NCBI GenBank assembly: GCA_951801155.1
Contig: CATOLK010000085.1
Coordinates: forward strand, 1-5,178
DNA: 5,178 nt
Reading direction: 5' to 3'
Source: an uncultured Rickettsiales bacterium
Lineage (GTDB): Bacteria > Pseudomonadota > Alphaproteobacteria > Rickettsiales > UBA1997
In this document: in pieces, positions 1-5,178 of the stretch
How the letters are laid out: each line of letters starts with the position of its first letter
Numbering within the stretch: the stretch's first letter is position 1
The notes under the pieces: model-generated
Database searches by the model: none
Told to the model about the DNA's origin: nothing
What the model saw: the letters and a program-made list of their open reading frames with translations, nothing else
Translations under genes and position numbers: made by a program

Positions 1-129
1 TTCAGTTACAGAAGAAGGAATTGATACTTGTGTCAATCTTGAACATCCATAAAAAGCATATAGGCCAATACAAATTACAGAAGAAGGAATTGATATTTGC
101 GTTAATGATGTACATCTAAAAAAAGTATT
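1..129 (-). pseudogene. Fragment of a BspA-type leucine-rich-repeat (LRR_5) protein gene, cut at both ends
   Basis: The minus strand from about base 129 down to base 1 is open and encodes two consecutive 23-residue repeats. The first contains NTFFRCTSLTQISIPSSV and the second IGLYAFYGCSRLTQVSIPSSV. Both fit the LRR_5/BspA consensus of a short AF..C motif, then SLT.I.IP.SV. This family is typical of surface or secreted proteins of host-associated bacteria and of some anaerobic protists, where it mediates adhesion or host contact. The plus strand has stops in this stretch (for example TAA at 50-52 in one frame), so the minus frame is the meaningful one. No start codon is present: upstream on the minus strand the frame runs into antisense hflK and meets a stop at 163-165. 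The gene therefore lacks its 5' part and continues beyond the left window edge. G+C is about 31% over the first 120 bases. The family call is confident; whether the fragment belongs to this genome or is an assembly artefact is open. Confidence 0.75.
2..128. repeat. 69-bp direct repeat, two copies, coding for LRR units
   Basis: The block starting at base 6 recurs at base 75, an offset of 69 bp or exactly 23 codons. The first 21 bases of the two copies (6-26 and 75-95) are identical. After that, scattered single-base differences occur up to about 59/128, where similarity ends. The repeat is the DNA form of two LRR units read on the minus strand. The loss of similarity after 128 marks the edge of the LRR sequence and coincides with the start of HflK homology. 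Confidence 0.85.
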
Positions 130-327
130 ATTTCTAACGCAGAAGGGGAAGTGGCTAATTTTTTAAAAATTTATAAAGAATATCAAAAAAATCCAACTTT
201 AACTAAAACAAGAATTTATTTGGAAACTATGAATGAAATAATGGAAAATGTTGATAAAGTGATTATTGATGAAAAAGTTGGAAAAAATATTTTACAGCAT
301 ATACAACTAAATAATAGTAAGGAGTAA
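130..327 (+). pseudogene. hflK: 3' end of hflK (FtsH-modulating SPFH protein), 5' part missing
   Basis: This frame ends at TAA 325-327 and encodes the C-terminal tail of HflK. It begins with SNAEGEVANFLKIYKEYQ, followed by KNPTLTKTRIYLETMNEIM and a KVIIDEK segment. These match the family pattern of A.GEA.RF, a Tyr-Gln-rich segment, R.YLETM and a KVI.D block near the C-terminus. HflK is an inner-membrane SPFH protein that forms a large assembly with HflC around the FtsH protease and modulates its access to membrane substrates. Only about 66 of the usual 350 or more residues are present. The frame is technically open back to a TGA at 106-108, but the codons before about 130 belong to the antisense LRR sequence. 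The membrane segment and SPFH domain are absent, so this copy cannot give a working HflK unless the break is artificial or the 5' part lies beyond an insertion. Confidence 0.75.
319..324 (+). promoter_or_regulatory. Shine-Dalgarno site of hflC
   Basis: AAGGAG lies 6 nt before the ATG at 331, inside the last codons of hflK. It is the clearest ribosome-binding site in the window and fixes the hflC start. Its position inside hflK fits translational coupling of hflK and hflC. Confidence 0.8.
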
Positions 328-330
328 GAA

Positions 331-1209
331 ATGGAAATAAGAACAATTAATAATAGATTTTGTATAAAATTAATTATTTTATGTATTATTTTATTTATTT
401 TTTCTAAATCTTGTTTAATAGTTGGTCAAACGGAACAGGCAATAATATTAGAATTCGGTAAACCTATAAGAACAATAAAGGATGCTGGATTAAAATTTAT
501 TATACCAATTATACAAAATGTTTATAAATTTGATAATAGACTACTTGATTTAACTTTAGAAGATAAAGAAGTCATAGCTTCGGATCAAAAAAGAATAATA
601 GTTAATGCTTTTTCAAAATTTAAAATAACTGAACCAATGAGTTTTTATAATGCTTTTAAAGGTAAAAGTAATGGGATTATAATTAAACAGTTAGGTAATA
701 TGCTCGAATCTAGTTTAAGAGAAGTTGTTGGAAGTTTCGAATTAACAGACTTATTGTCAACTAAAAGAGCTCAAATAATGCAGGATATAGAAGATAAGTT
801 AAATAAAAGAGTTCAACAATATGGAATAGAAATTATTGATACTAGAATTATGAGAGCTGATTTGCCGGCAGCAAATAGTAGTGCTATTTTTAAAAGAATG
901 CAAACAGAAAGAGAATTAGAAGCAAAACAAATTAGAGCCGAAGGTGATGAAAATGCTAAAAAAATAATTGCTAGCACAAATAAAGATAAAACTATAATTA
1001 TGGCAGAAGCATATAAAAAAGCAAAAATTTTAAGAGGTGAGGGTGAAGCAAAAGCTGTAGAAATTTTTAATAATGCTTTTTCGAAGGATCAAAATTTCTA
1101 TGAATTTTATAAATCTATGCAAGTTTATAAAACTATATTAAAAGATAGTAAAAATTCAAGAATAATAACAACTACTAATAATAAATTATATAAAAATTTA
1201 GGTCTCTAA
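331..1209 (+). CDS. hflC: HflC, SPFH/band-7 membrane protein of the HflKC-FtsH complex
   Basis: This 292-residue protein has the normal length for HflC. Residues 12-30 form one hydrophobic membrane anchor. An SPFH domain follows, opening with VGQTEQAIILEFGKP at 31-45 and GLKFIIP at 53-59. The conserved YGIEIIDTRIMRADLP segment at 164-179 and RMQTERELEAKQIRAEG at 189-205 are the family's signature. An Ala/Glu-rich coiled coil extends to about 245, then comes the HflC tail with FYEFYKSMQVYK near 257-268. In known systems HflC pairs with HflK on the periplasmic face of the inner membrane and limits FtsH proteolysis. The gene starts 3 nt after the hflK stop with a strong ribosome-binding site. 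Because the hflK copy next to it appears broken, whether a HflK partner exists depends on resolving the left-edge junction. No degP-type protease gene follows, although one often does in alphaproteobacteria. Confidence 0.93.
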   Translation: MEIRTINNRFCIKLIILCIILFIFSKSCLIVGQTEQAIILEFGKPIRTIKDAGLKFIIPIIQNVYKFDNRLLDLTLEDKEVIASDQKRIIVNAFSKFKITEPMSFYNAFKGKSNGIIIKQLGNMLESSLREVVGSFELTDLLSTKRAQIMQDIEDKLNKRVQQYGIEIIDTRIMRADLPAANSSAIFKRMQTERELEAKQIRAEGDENAKKIIASTNKDKTIIMAEAYKKAKILRGEGEAKAVEIFNNAFSKDQNFYEFYKSMQVYKTILKDSKNSRIITTTNNKLYKNLGL

Positions 1210-1211
1210 TA

Positions 1212-2144
1212 GTGATAAAATATTTTATTGTTTTTTTGATTAATTTTTGTTTTTTATTTAGTGTAAAAGCAGAAAATTTACCGGATTGGTATAAAGATAC
1301 AGAGAACACTAAACTTTATATTTATGGTTTAGGAAAAGGAAATAATTTGGAAAAAGCTATAAAAGTAGCACTAAATAATATAAAAGAAAATTTTTTAAAA
1401 AAAAGTGAAAATTCTAAAATAGATATAAATTTGCTTAATTTTTCGAATTATGAAATTGAAAAGCAGGAAAATATAAATAACATAAATTATATTCTATTGG
1501 TTATACGGAGAAATGAATTGCTTGGTTTGCAGCTACAACAATTGAATGAAATTGTTTTAAATATAGAAAATCTGTATAATTTTTTAGATAAAAAAAATGA
1601 TTTAGTAAAACTTACTAAATTTGAAGAAATTCAAAAATTTATAAATGAAATGAATAATAAAATTGAAATAATAAAACTTATTGACAATAAATTTAATGAT
1701 AATAAATATAATTTATTACGTAAAAGAATAGAAAATAAATATATAAATTTGCTGAATAATATGGATATAAAAATTGAAATTGAGCAGAAAAGAGCAAAAT
1801 CTCTGTTAAAGTATGTTATATATAATATAATAAAAAACAATTTTATAAAAATTAATGATAAATCCAATAATACTTTGCGATTATCATATAAGATTAAAAT
1901 ATTAAATGTAGAAAATAATTATAATGTCAATATATTATTTTATACCAAAATCTTTGATAAGGATGATAATTTAATGAATTATAATAGTTTTAATTATAGT
2001 TTTAGTTCAAACAATAGTTTTACTGATGCTATTGAAACTATAATGGAAAATTTTAAGGAAGATTTAAAAAGTGGTAAAATTAAAATTATTGATTTTGCTA
2101 TTAAAAATAAGTATAATCACTTACTTATGTTAAAAAATATATAA
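1212..2144 (+). CDS. Exported protein with an LPP20-like N-terminal domain
   Basis: The gene starts with GTG, 2 nt after the hflC stop. That start is needed to include the signal peptide: residues 1-20 have a Lys, a long hydrophobic core and end in SVKA, a good signal peptidase I site before ENLP. A Cys occurs in the core (residue 13), but I see no lipobox. The mature N-terminus has LPDWY at 23-27, then YIYGLGKG at 36-43 and an Ala/Asn-rich helix. This is the pattern of LPP20-family envelope proteins (P.W, then Y..G.G, then A...A). The middle, about 100-190, is Lys/Asn/Glu-rich and probably helical. The C-terminal third (about 215-275) alternates polar and hydrophobic residues like a beta-rich domain. 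It is likely periplasmic or envelope-attached and co-transcribed with hflC; its function is unknown. The gene ends in three tandem in-frame TAA stops (2142-2150). The LPP20 assignment is by pattern only and is moderate. Confidence 0.7.
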   Translation: MIKYFIVFLINFCFLFSVKAENLPDWYKDTENTKLYIYGLGKGNNLEKAIKVALNNIKENFLKKSENSKIDINLLNFSNYEIEKQENINNINYILLVIRRNELLGLQLQQLNEIVLNIENLYNFLDKKNDLVKLTKFEEIQKFINEMNNKIEIIKLIDNKFNDNKYNLLRKRIENKYINLLNNMDIKIEIEQKRAKSLLKYVIYNIIKNNFIKINDKSNNTLRLSYKIKILNVENNYNVNILFYTKIFDKDDNLMNYNSFNYSFSSNNSFTDAIETIMENFKEDLKSGKIKIIDFAIKNKYNHLLMLKNI

Positions 2145-2174
2145 TAATAAAGTTATTAAACAAAATTAAAAAAA

Positions 2175-3083
2175 ATGGAAACAAATAGACGAAATTCTGA
2201 TATATTAATTTTTATTATGTTAGCGACAAACGAGCTTGATATATCAACTGGAAATCAATTAAGTGAATTTTTTGGAATAGAAACAGATGGTATATTGGTT
2301 GAAAATCAAATAGAAAATATATCTAATATAGAAACAAGTAATATTTTATTAGAAAACCATATAAATAATTTGCATATATCAAATATAGGAGAAAATGCAT
2401 TTGAAGAAATTATTAGTATTGTTCAGGAAATTTCAAGGGAAGAAACTATTAATCAATCTCTTACGTCTGGAGTAAATATTGATGCTCGCAAAGGATTAAG
2501 TTCAAGATTTATTAATTTTGTGAGAGGAGCTGTAATAGTTGAAAATGATGATGATGAACAAAATTTAGATAAAATAAATAAAACACTTATGGAATTAGAA
2601 AAGGTAGATAAGAATAATATTTCAAAAATAATAAATATTTTTGTAGATATAATAAATTATATATCTTGTTTGTCACCAGAAGTAAAAAATGATATATTGC
2701 AGGCTTTTATTAAACAAAGTACTTTGGAAGAAAAAATGAACGAAAGTTTTCCACAAATTGGAACAATAATGATTTATTCGGCAACATTAAAAAATAATAA
2801 AACAATATTTTCTAAAAAAGATATTGAAATACTTTCTGAAATGGCACAATATATAGAAATACTCGACAAAATAGATTGTAGTAAAGAATTTACAAAAAAT
2901 ACAATAATAAATTGTTTAAACATTTCCTATTTTAAAGCAAGTCCATATGTACAAGAAATATTTTTAAAAATTATTGAAAATAATCGTGTCTTTTTTGAAG
3001 ATATGTGGAAAAGGATTGAATTTGATTTTGACGAATTTACGGATGCTTATAGATTGCCAATAAAAAATAGAAAAATTATGTAA
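2175..3083 (+). CDS. Unrecognised 302-residue protein
   Basis: I do not recognise this protein. A long uninterrupted frame in AT-rich DNA, in line with its neighbours, supports it as a real gene. It begins 30 nt after the upstream gene with no visible Shine-Dalgarno site; a second ATG at 2217 (residue 15) is an alternative start. Residues 10-18 form a short hydrophobic stretch, too short for a confident membrane segment or signal peptide. Residues 40-49 (ILVENQIENI) and 57-66 (ILLENHINNL) form a small internal repeat. A basic patch, RKGLSSRF, lies near 105-112, followed by an acidic run, ENDDDEQ, at 123-129. From about 130 the protein looks all-helical, with many Ile, Lys, Asn and Glu. The C-terminus is Phe/Asp-rich and then basic. 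It is probably a soluble helical protein. A secreted effector or a lineage-specific orphan are both possible, but nothing in the sequence decides this. Confidence 0.65.
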   Translation: METNRRNSDILIFIMLATNELDISTGNQLSEFFGIETDGILVENQIENISNIETSNILLENHINNLHISNIGENAFEEIISIVQEISREETINQSLTSGVNIDARKGLSSRFINFVRGAVIVENDDDEQNLDKINKTLMELEKVDKNNISKIINIFVDIINYISCLSPEVKNDILQAFIKQSTLEEKMNESFPQIGTIMIYSATLKNNKTIFSKKDIEILSEMAQYIEILDKIDCSKEFTKNTIINCLNISYFKASPYVQEIFLKIIENNRVFFEDMWKRIEFDFDEFTDAYRLPIKNRKIM

Positions 3084-3166
3084 AAAATATTTAAAATTAA
3101 ACTAATAAATATTTAACTATATATTTATAAACTTTAAATTGTAAAATATTTTGGTAATTAAATCCC

Positions 3167-3194
3167 TTGCTTTTTATTATTTTTAAAGTATTTT
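3167..3194 (+). promoter_or_regulatory. Possible promoter for pgsA-recO
   Basis: The 143-bp gap between the unknown gene and pgsA contains TTGCTT (3167-3172) and, after 16 bases, TATTTT (3189-3194). These resemble sigma70 -35 and -10 boxes, with a leader of about 26 nt before the pgsA ATG. TTGC is among the few G/C-bearing spots in a nearly pure A/T gap, which makes it stand out. TATTTT is a weak -10 and such matches are common in AT-rich DNA, so this is tentative. I see no other gene, RNA or clear terminator in the gap. Confidence 0.3.
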
Positions 3195-3226
3195 TAACGC
3201 GATATTAAAAATAAATAAAAACGAAG

Positions 3227-3838
3227 ATGAAAAAAGCAGAATTACCAAACATGTTAACTTTAATTAGAATTATAGTTATTCCTATTATAATAGTATCTTT
3301 CTATGTTCCATGGAAAATAACAAATTTAATAGCGGCAGCACTTTTTATGTTTGCAAGTTTAACTGATTTTTTTGATGGTTATTTGGCTAGATTATATAAA
3401 GTGCAATCAAATTTTGGTAGATGTTTTGATCCTATAGCAGATAAATTACTAGTGGCCGTTTCTCTAATAATGCTAGTAAATTTTTCGTCGAGAAATATTT
3501 TTATAGTAATTCCTTCTTTAGTTATAATCTGCAGAGAAATTCTAGTTTCTGGACTTAGAGAGTTTTTAGCCACTATAAATGTTGGAATGCCGGTAACTAA
3601 ACTTGCAAAATGGAAAACAACTATACAAATGATGGCTATAACCGCCTTGCTTTTAGCAAGTAAAGATTCTTATTATACTTACGAAAATATTATGGATTAT
3701 TTTGAAGTAGAACCATTTTTAAGAATATTTTTTAACGGTTTAATTGAAAAAATTGGTATAATAATGTTAAATATGGCAGCTATATTAACAATTATAACTG
3801 GTTATGCTTACTATAAAGTCGGTATAAAAAATATGTAA
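3227..3838 (+). CDS. pgsA: CDP-diacylglycerol-glycerol-3-phosphate 3-phosphatidyltransferase
   Basis: PgsA transfers a phosphatidyl group from CDP-diacylglycerol to glycerol-3-phosphate, the committed step to phosphatidylglycerol and cardiolipin, in the inner membrane. The 203-residue length fits the family. The full CDP-alcohol phosphotransferase motif is present: D47, D50-G51, A54-R55, G64, D68 and D72, with all spacings correct, so the metal and catalytic residues are intact. The N-terminal LPNMLTLIRIIVIP (6-19) is the usual start of PgsA and supports the ATG at 3227. ICREILVSGLREFLA (101-115) and PVTKLAKWKTTIQM (122-135) are also highly characteristic and close to alphaproteobacterial PgsA. 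Several hydrophobic segments (about 11-26, 33-46, 75-86, 91-102, 132-144, 176-193) give a multi-spanning membrane protein. The ribosome-binding site is weak: only GAAG touches the ATG. recO follows after 2 nt. Confidence 0.95.
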   Translation: MKKAELPNMLTLIRIIVIPIIIVSFYVPWKITNLIAAALFMFASLTDFFDGYLARLYKVQSNFGRCFDPIADKLLVAVSLIMLVNFSSRNIFIVIPSLVIICREILVSGLREFLATINVGMPVTKLAKWKTTIQMMAITALLLASKDSYYTYENIMDYFEVEPFLRIFFNGLIEKIGIIMLNMAAILTIITGYAYYKVGIKNM

Positions 3839-3840
3839 AT

Positions 3841-4578
3841 ATGCCAAAAATAAATGATGAAGGTTTTTTAATCTATATCAAAAAATATAATGAAAAAAGT
3901 TTAATAGTTAAAATAATTAGTAAAAATAATGGAATTATTTCTGGATTTTTGAAGAAAAGTTTCAATAAACAAGATAAATATATAAATCAAATTGGTAATT
4001 TTGTAAATTTTGAGTACAATTACAAAACTGTAGATAAAAAAGGAACAATACAATTGGAAAATATTAAAAGTTATATTGGAGTTATAATAAATAATAATTT
4101 TAATCTTGCTATTTTCAATTCTATTGTCGCAATTTTAATTGCTTCTATTAGTGAAAATGATAATATTGAAGAAATTTATAAAATATGTGAAAAAATATTT
4201 TTTGCTTTCATATATAATGATAAAAATTTGATTTTACATTATATTGATTTTTTATTTAAAATTGTAGCTTATTTAGGAATAAATATTGACATTTCAAAAT
4301 GTGTTGTTAGTGGCAATAGTGAAGTTTATTATATGTCACCGAAAACTGGAAATTGTGTAAGCAAAGAAGTTGGAGAAAAATATAAAAAAAATTTATTCAT
4401 TATACCAAAATGTTTTTTTGAGGATTGTTTTGATAAAGTTGAAATTGTAAATTCTATAAATATTTTACATTATTTTGTTGAAAAGATTTTTGAAGATAAT
4501 GAAATTTATTTTAAATATAAAAATATTAATTTTTTAAAAAAAATTGTTATTAAAAATATAAATTATATTAAATATTGA
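3841..4578 (+). CDS. recO: DNA repair protein RecO
   Basis: RecO works with RecR (and RecF) to load RecA on SSB-covered single-stranded DNA in gap repair and recombination. The 245-residue length is normal. The N-terminal OB-fold region begins with DEGFLIYIKKYNEKSLIVKI (6-25), matching the family pattern of an acidic-Gly start, then a beta strand and ENS/EKS. It continues with a Gly-rich ISKNNGIISGFLKK segment. The C-terminal helical domain contains YIDFLFKIVAYLGINIDISKC (134-154), and then YMSPKTGNCVSKE (164-176), the SPK.G..VS segment of alphaproteobacterial RecO. The four-cysteine zinc site of some RecO proteins is not present, as is usual in this class. The ATG lies 2 nt after the pgsA stop with no own Shine-Dalgarno site, so translation is probably coupled to pgsA. 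The middle and end are strongly drifted towards Ile, Asn and Lys, in keeping with the base composition. Confidence 0.85.
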   Translation: MPKINDEGFLIYIKKYNEKSLIVKIISKNNGIISGFLKKSFNKQDKYINQIGNFVNFEYNYKTVDKKGTIQLENIKSYIGVIINNNFNLAIFNSIVAILIASISENDNIEEIYKICEKIFFAFIYNDKNLILHYIDFLFKIVAYLGINIDISKCVVSGNSEVYYMSPKTGNCVSKEVGEKYKKNLFIIPKCFFEDCFDKVEIVNSINILHYFVEKIFEDNEIYFKYKNINFLKKIVIKNINYIKY

Positions 4579-4613
4579 TATTTAATTATTAGTTATTATA
4601 TTATGTGTATAAT
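4575..4613 (+). promoter_or_regulatory. Possible promoter for the cupin gene
   Basis: TTGATA (4575-4580, overlapping the recO stop) and TATATT (4597-4602) are separated by 16 bases, and each differs from the sigma70 consensus by one base. A perfect TATAAT also sits at 4608-4613, but it would leave a leader of only about 8 nt and has no good -35 at 17 bases. Either would give the cupin gene its own transcript after recO. Matches of this kind arise by chance in such AT-rich DNA. Confidence 0.35.
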
Positions 4614-4627
4614 AAAATCAAAAAGAT

Positions 4628-5005
4628 ATGTCAAATTATACTTCAGTAAATTTAGGTAATTTTAAAGAAATAGCTAAACTTAAAAATGGAAAAGCTTTTT
4701 TGCATGATATCCTTAATTTAACTAGTTGCGAAATTTCAGTCAATGTTGTTCCAAAAGATTTCGAAATTCCTTTTAACCATAAACATAAGGAAAATGAAGA
4801 AATATACATTATAATTGGAGGAAAAGGTATTATCACAATTGATAATAAAGAGTTAGAGGTTAAAGAAGGTTCGGCAGTTAGAATTTCACCTATTGCTAAA
4901 AGAACAATAAAAAATACTGGAGACAGTGAATTACTTTTTATATGTGTACAAGCGAAAGAAAATTCATTAAAACAATTTGGTTTTGATGATGGTGAGATTT
5001 GTTAA
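4628..5005 (+). CDS. Small single-domain cupin protein
   Basis: This 125-residue protein has a single cupin (beta-barrel) domain and no signal peptide, so it is probably cytoplasmic. Cupin motif 1 is clear: PFNHKHKENEEIYIIIGGKG at 48-67, giving metal-ligand candidates H51, H53 and E57 or E58, then the conserved Gly. Motif 2 is GSAVRISPIAKRTIKN at 81-96; here the usual metal-binding His is replaced by Arg (R92). Metal binding may thus be incomplete. The run QAKENSLKQF near 108-117 resembles the end of small stand-alone cupins common in gut and anaerobic bacteria. The substrate cannot be told from the sequence: small cupins include isomerases, dioxygenases and sugar- or ligand-binding proteins. 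The gene lies 49 nt after recO with a weak AAAAGA ribosome-binding site, has no functional link to its neighbours, and is somewhat less drifted than RecO, which could reflect later acquisition. Confidence 0.85.
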   Translation: MSNYTSVNLGNFKEIAKLKNGKAFLHDILNLTSCEISVNVVPKDFEIPFNHKHKENEEIYIIIGGKGIITIDNKELEVKEGSAVRISPIAKRTIKNTGDSELLFICVQAKENSLKQFGFDDGEIC

Positions 5006-5050
5006 ATAATTATTTTTTACTTTTTTATTAGACTTTTTGCATAAAACTAT

Positions 5051-5080
5051 ATTCAAATATCAATAATATTTGAGTATTTT
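5051..5080 (+). terminator. Candidate Rho-independent terminator after the cupin gene
   Basis: ATTCAAATAT (5051-5060) can pair with ATATTTGAGT (5066-5075) around a 5-nt loop. The stem is 10 bp with one G-T pair, and a short T run follows at 5077-5081. It lies 45 nt after the cupin stop. The stem is nearly all A-T, so its stability is low, but its position and T run suit a terminator in this composition. Confidence 0.4.
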
Positions 5081-5130
5081 TGAATTTATTTATTTTTATG
5101 ATTGTTTATTCTTTGATTTTCCTTTATTTA

Positions 5131-5178
5131 CGTCATTCCAGATTAGATTTTCTTGTAAGCTTGCCTTACTAGAAAATC
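5131..5178. repeat. Hairpin and probable left half of a larger palindromic repeat, cut by the window edge
   Basis: GATTTTCTTGTAAG (5146-5159) and CTTACTAGAAAATC (5165-5178) form a 14-position stem with a single T-T mismatch and a 5-nt loop. The stem reaches the last base of the window, so it may continue. It is preceded by CGTCATTCCAGATTA (5131-5145). CGTCATTCC, with its partner GGAATGACG, is a familiar end of dispersed palindromic repeats in Rickettsiales and other bacteria. This implies the outer arm lies just past the window. There is no gene from 5006 to the end; apart from this element and the candidate terminator I see nothing in that stretch. Confidence 0.65.

Noticed and set aside
6..129. 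CRISPR-like array from two spaced repeats
   Set aside because: Only two copies occur, similarity runs through most of the 69-bp unit, and the unit is a whole number of codons encoding LRRs.
2..163. Plus-strand peptide with VTEEGID repeats
   Set aside because: The frame is broken by a stop at 50-52. The repeat is the antisense shadow of the LRR units on the minus strand.
1631..1867. Minus-strand open frame of 78 codons rich in Ile, Leu, Phe and Ser
   Set aside because: It lies wholly within the exported-protein gene. Its hydrophobic make-up is what the antisense of an Asn/Lys/Ile-rich gene gives, and it matches no family.
3084..3166. Possible terminator or small RNA after the unknown gene
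   Set aside because: Several A/T half-palindromes occur, but none forms a clear stem-loop followed by a T run, and no conserved RNA pattern is visible.
3379..3573. Minus-strand open frame of 64 codons
   Set aside because: It is antisense to the catalytic motif region of pgsA, where the plus-strand reading is certain.
4636..4836. Minus-strand open frame of 66 codons
   Set aside because: It is antisense to cupin motif 1 and adjacent sequence; the plus-strand protein is clearly real.
5004..5015. Perfect 12-base palindrome AAATAATTATTT at the cupin stop
   Set aside because: It has no loop for a hairpin and consists only of A and T, so it is expected by chance at this base composition.

Overview
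The window is very AT-rich: a 60-base hand count gave 7 G+C at 1381-1440, while most other stretches are nearer 20-30%. It reads like part of a reduced, AT-biased alphaproteobacterial genome, probably host-associated. PgsA and RecO carry alphaproteobacterial-type sequence features. The tail of hflK is followed at once by hflC. Lineage below the class cannot be fixed from the sequence alone.

Left edge (1-327). The first ~129 bases are not part of hflK. Read on the minus strand they encode two 23-residue BspA-type (LRR_5) leucine-rich repeats, visible as a 69-bp direct repeat. At about base 129 the repeat homology stops and the last ~66 codons of hflK begin on the plus strand. Two unrelated genes, pointing at each other's interior, are therefore joined in mid-gene. 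This is either a real rearrangement or an assembly chimera, and it is the most unusual feature here.

Centre (331-3083). hflC has a canonical AAGGAG ribosome-binding site inside the end of hflK. HflC is a membrane-anchored SPFH protein that with HflK forms the FtsH-regulating complex. Two nucleotides after its stop, a GTG-started gene encodes an exported protein with an LPP20-like N-terminal domain. It is followed by a 302-residue protein that I do not recognise.

Right part (3227-5005). After a 143-bp gap with a possible promoter come pgsA (phosphatidylglycerol phosphate synthase) and recO (recombination mediator), separated by 2 nt. A small single-domain cupin gene follows, perhaps with its own promoter. 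The last 173 bases hold a candidate terminator and, at the very edge, a long hairpin. The hairpin is preceded by CGTCATTCC, which suggests the left half of a dispersed palindromic repeat cut by the window end. All complete genes are on the plus strand.
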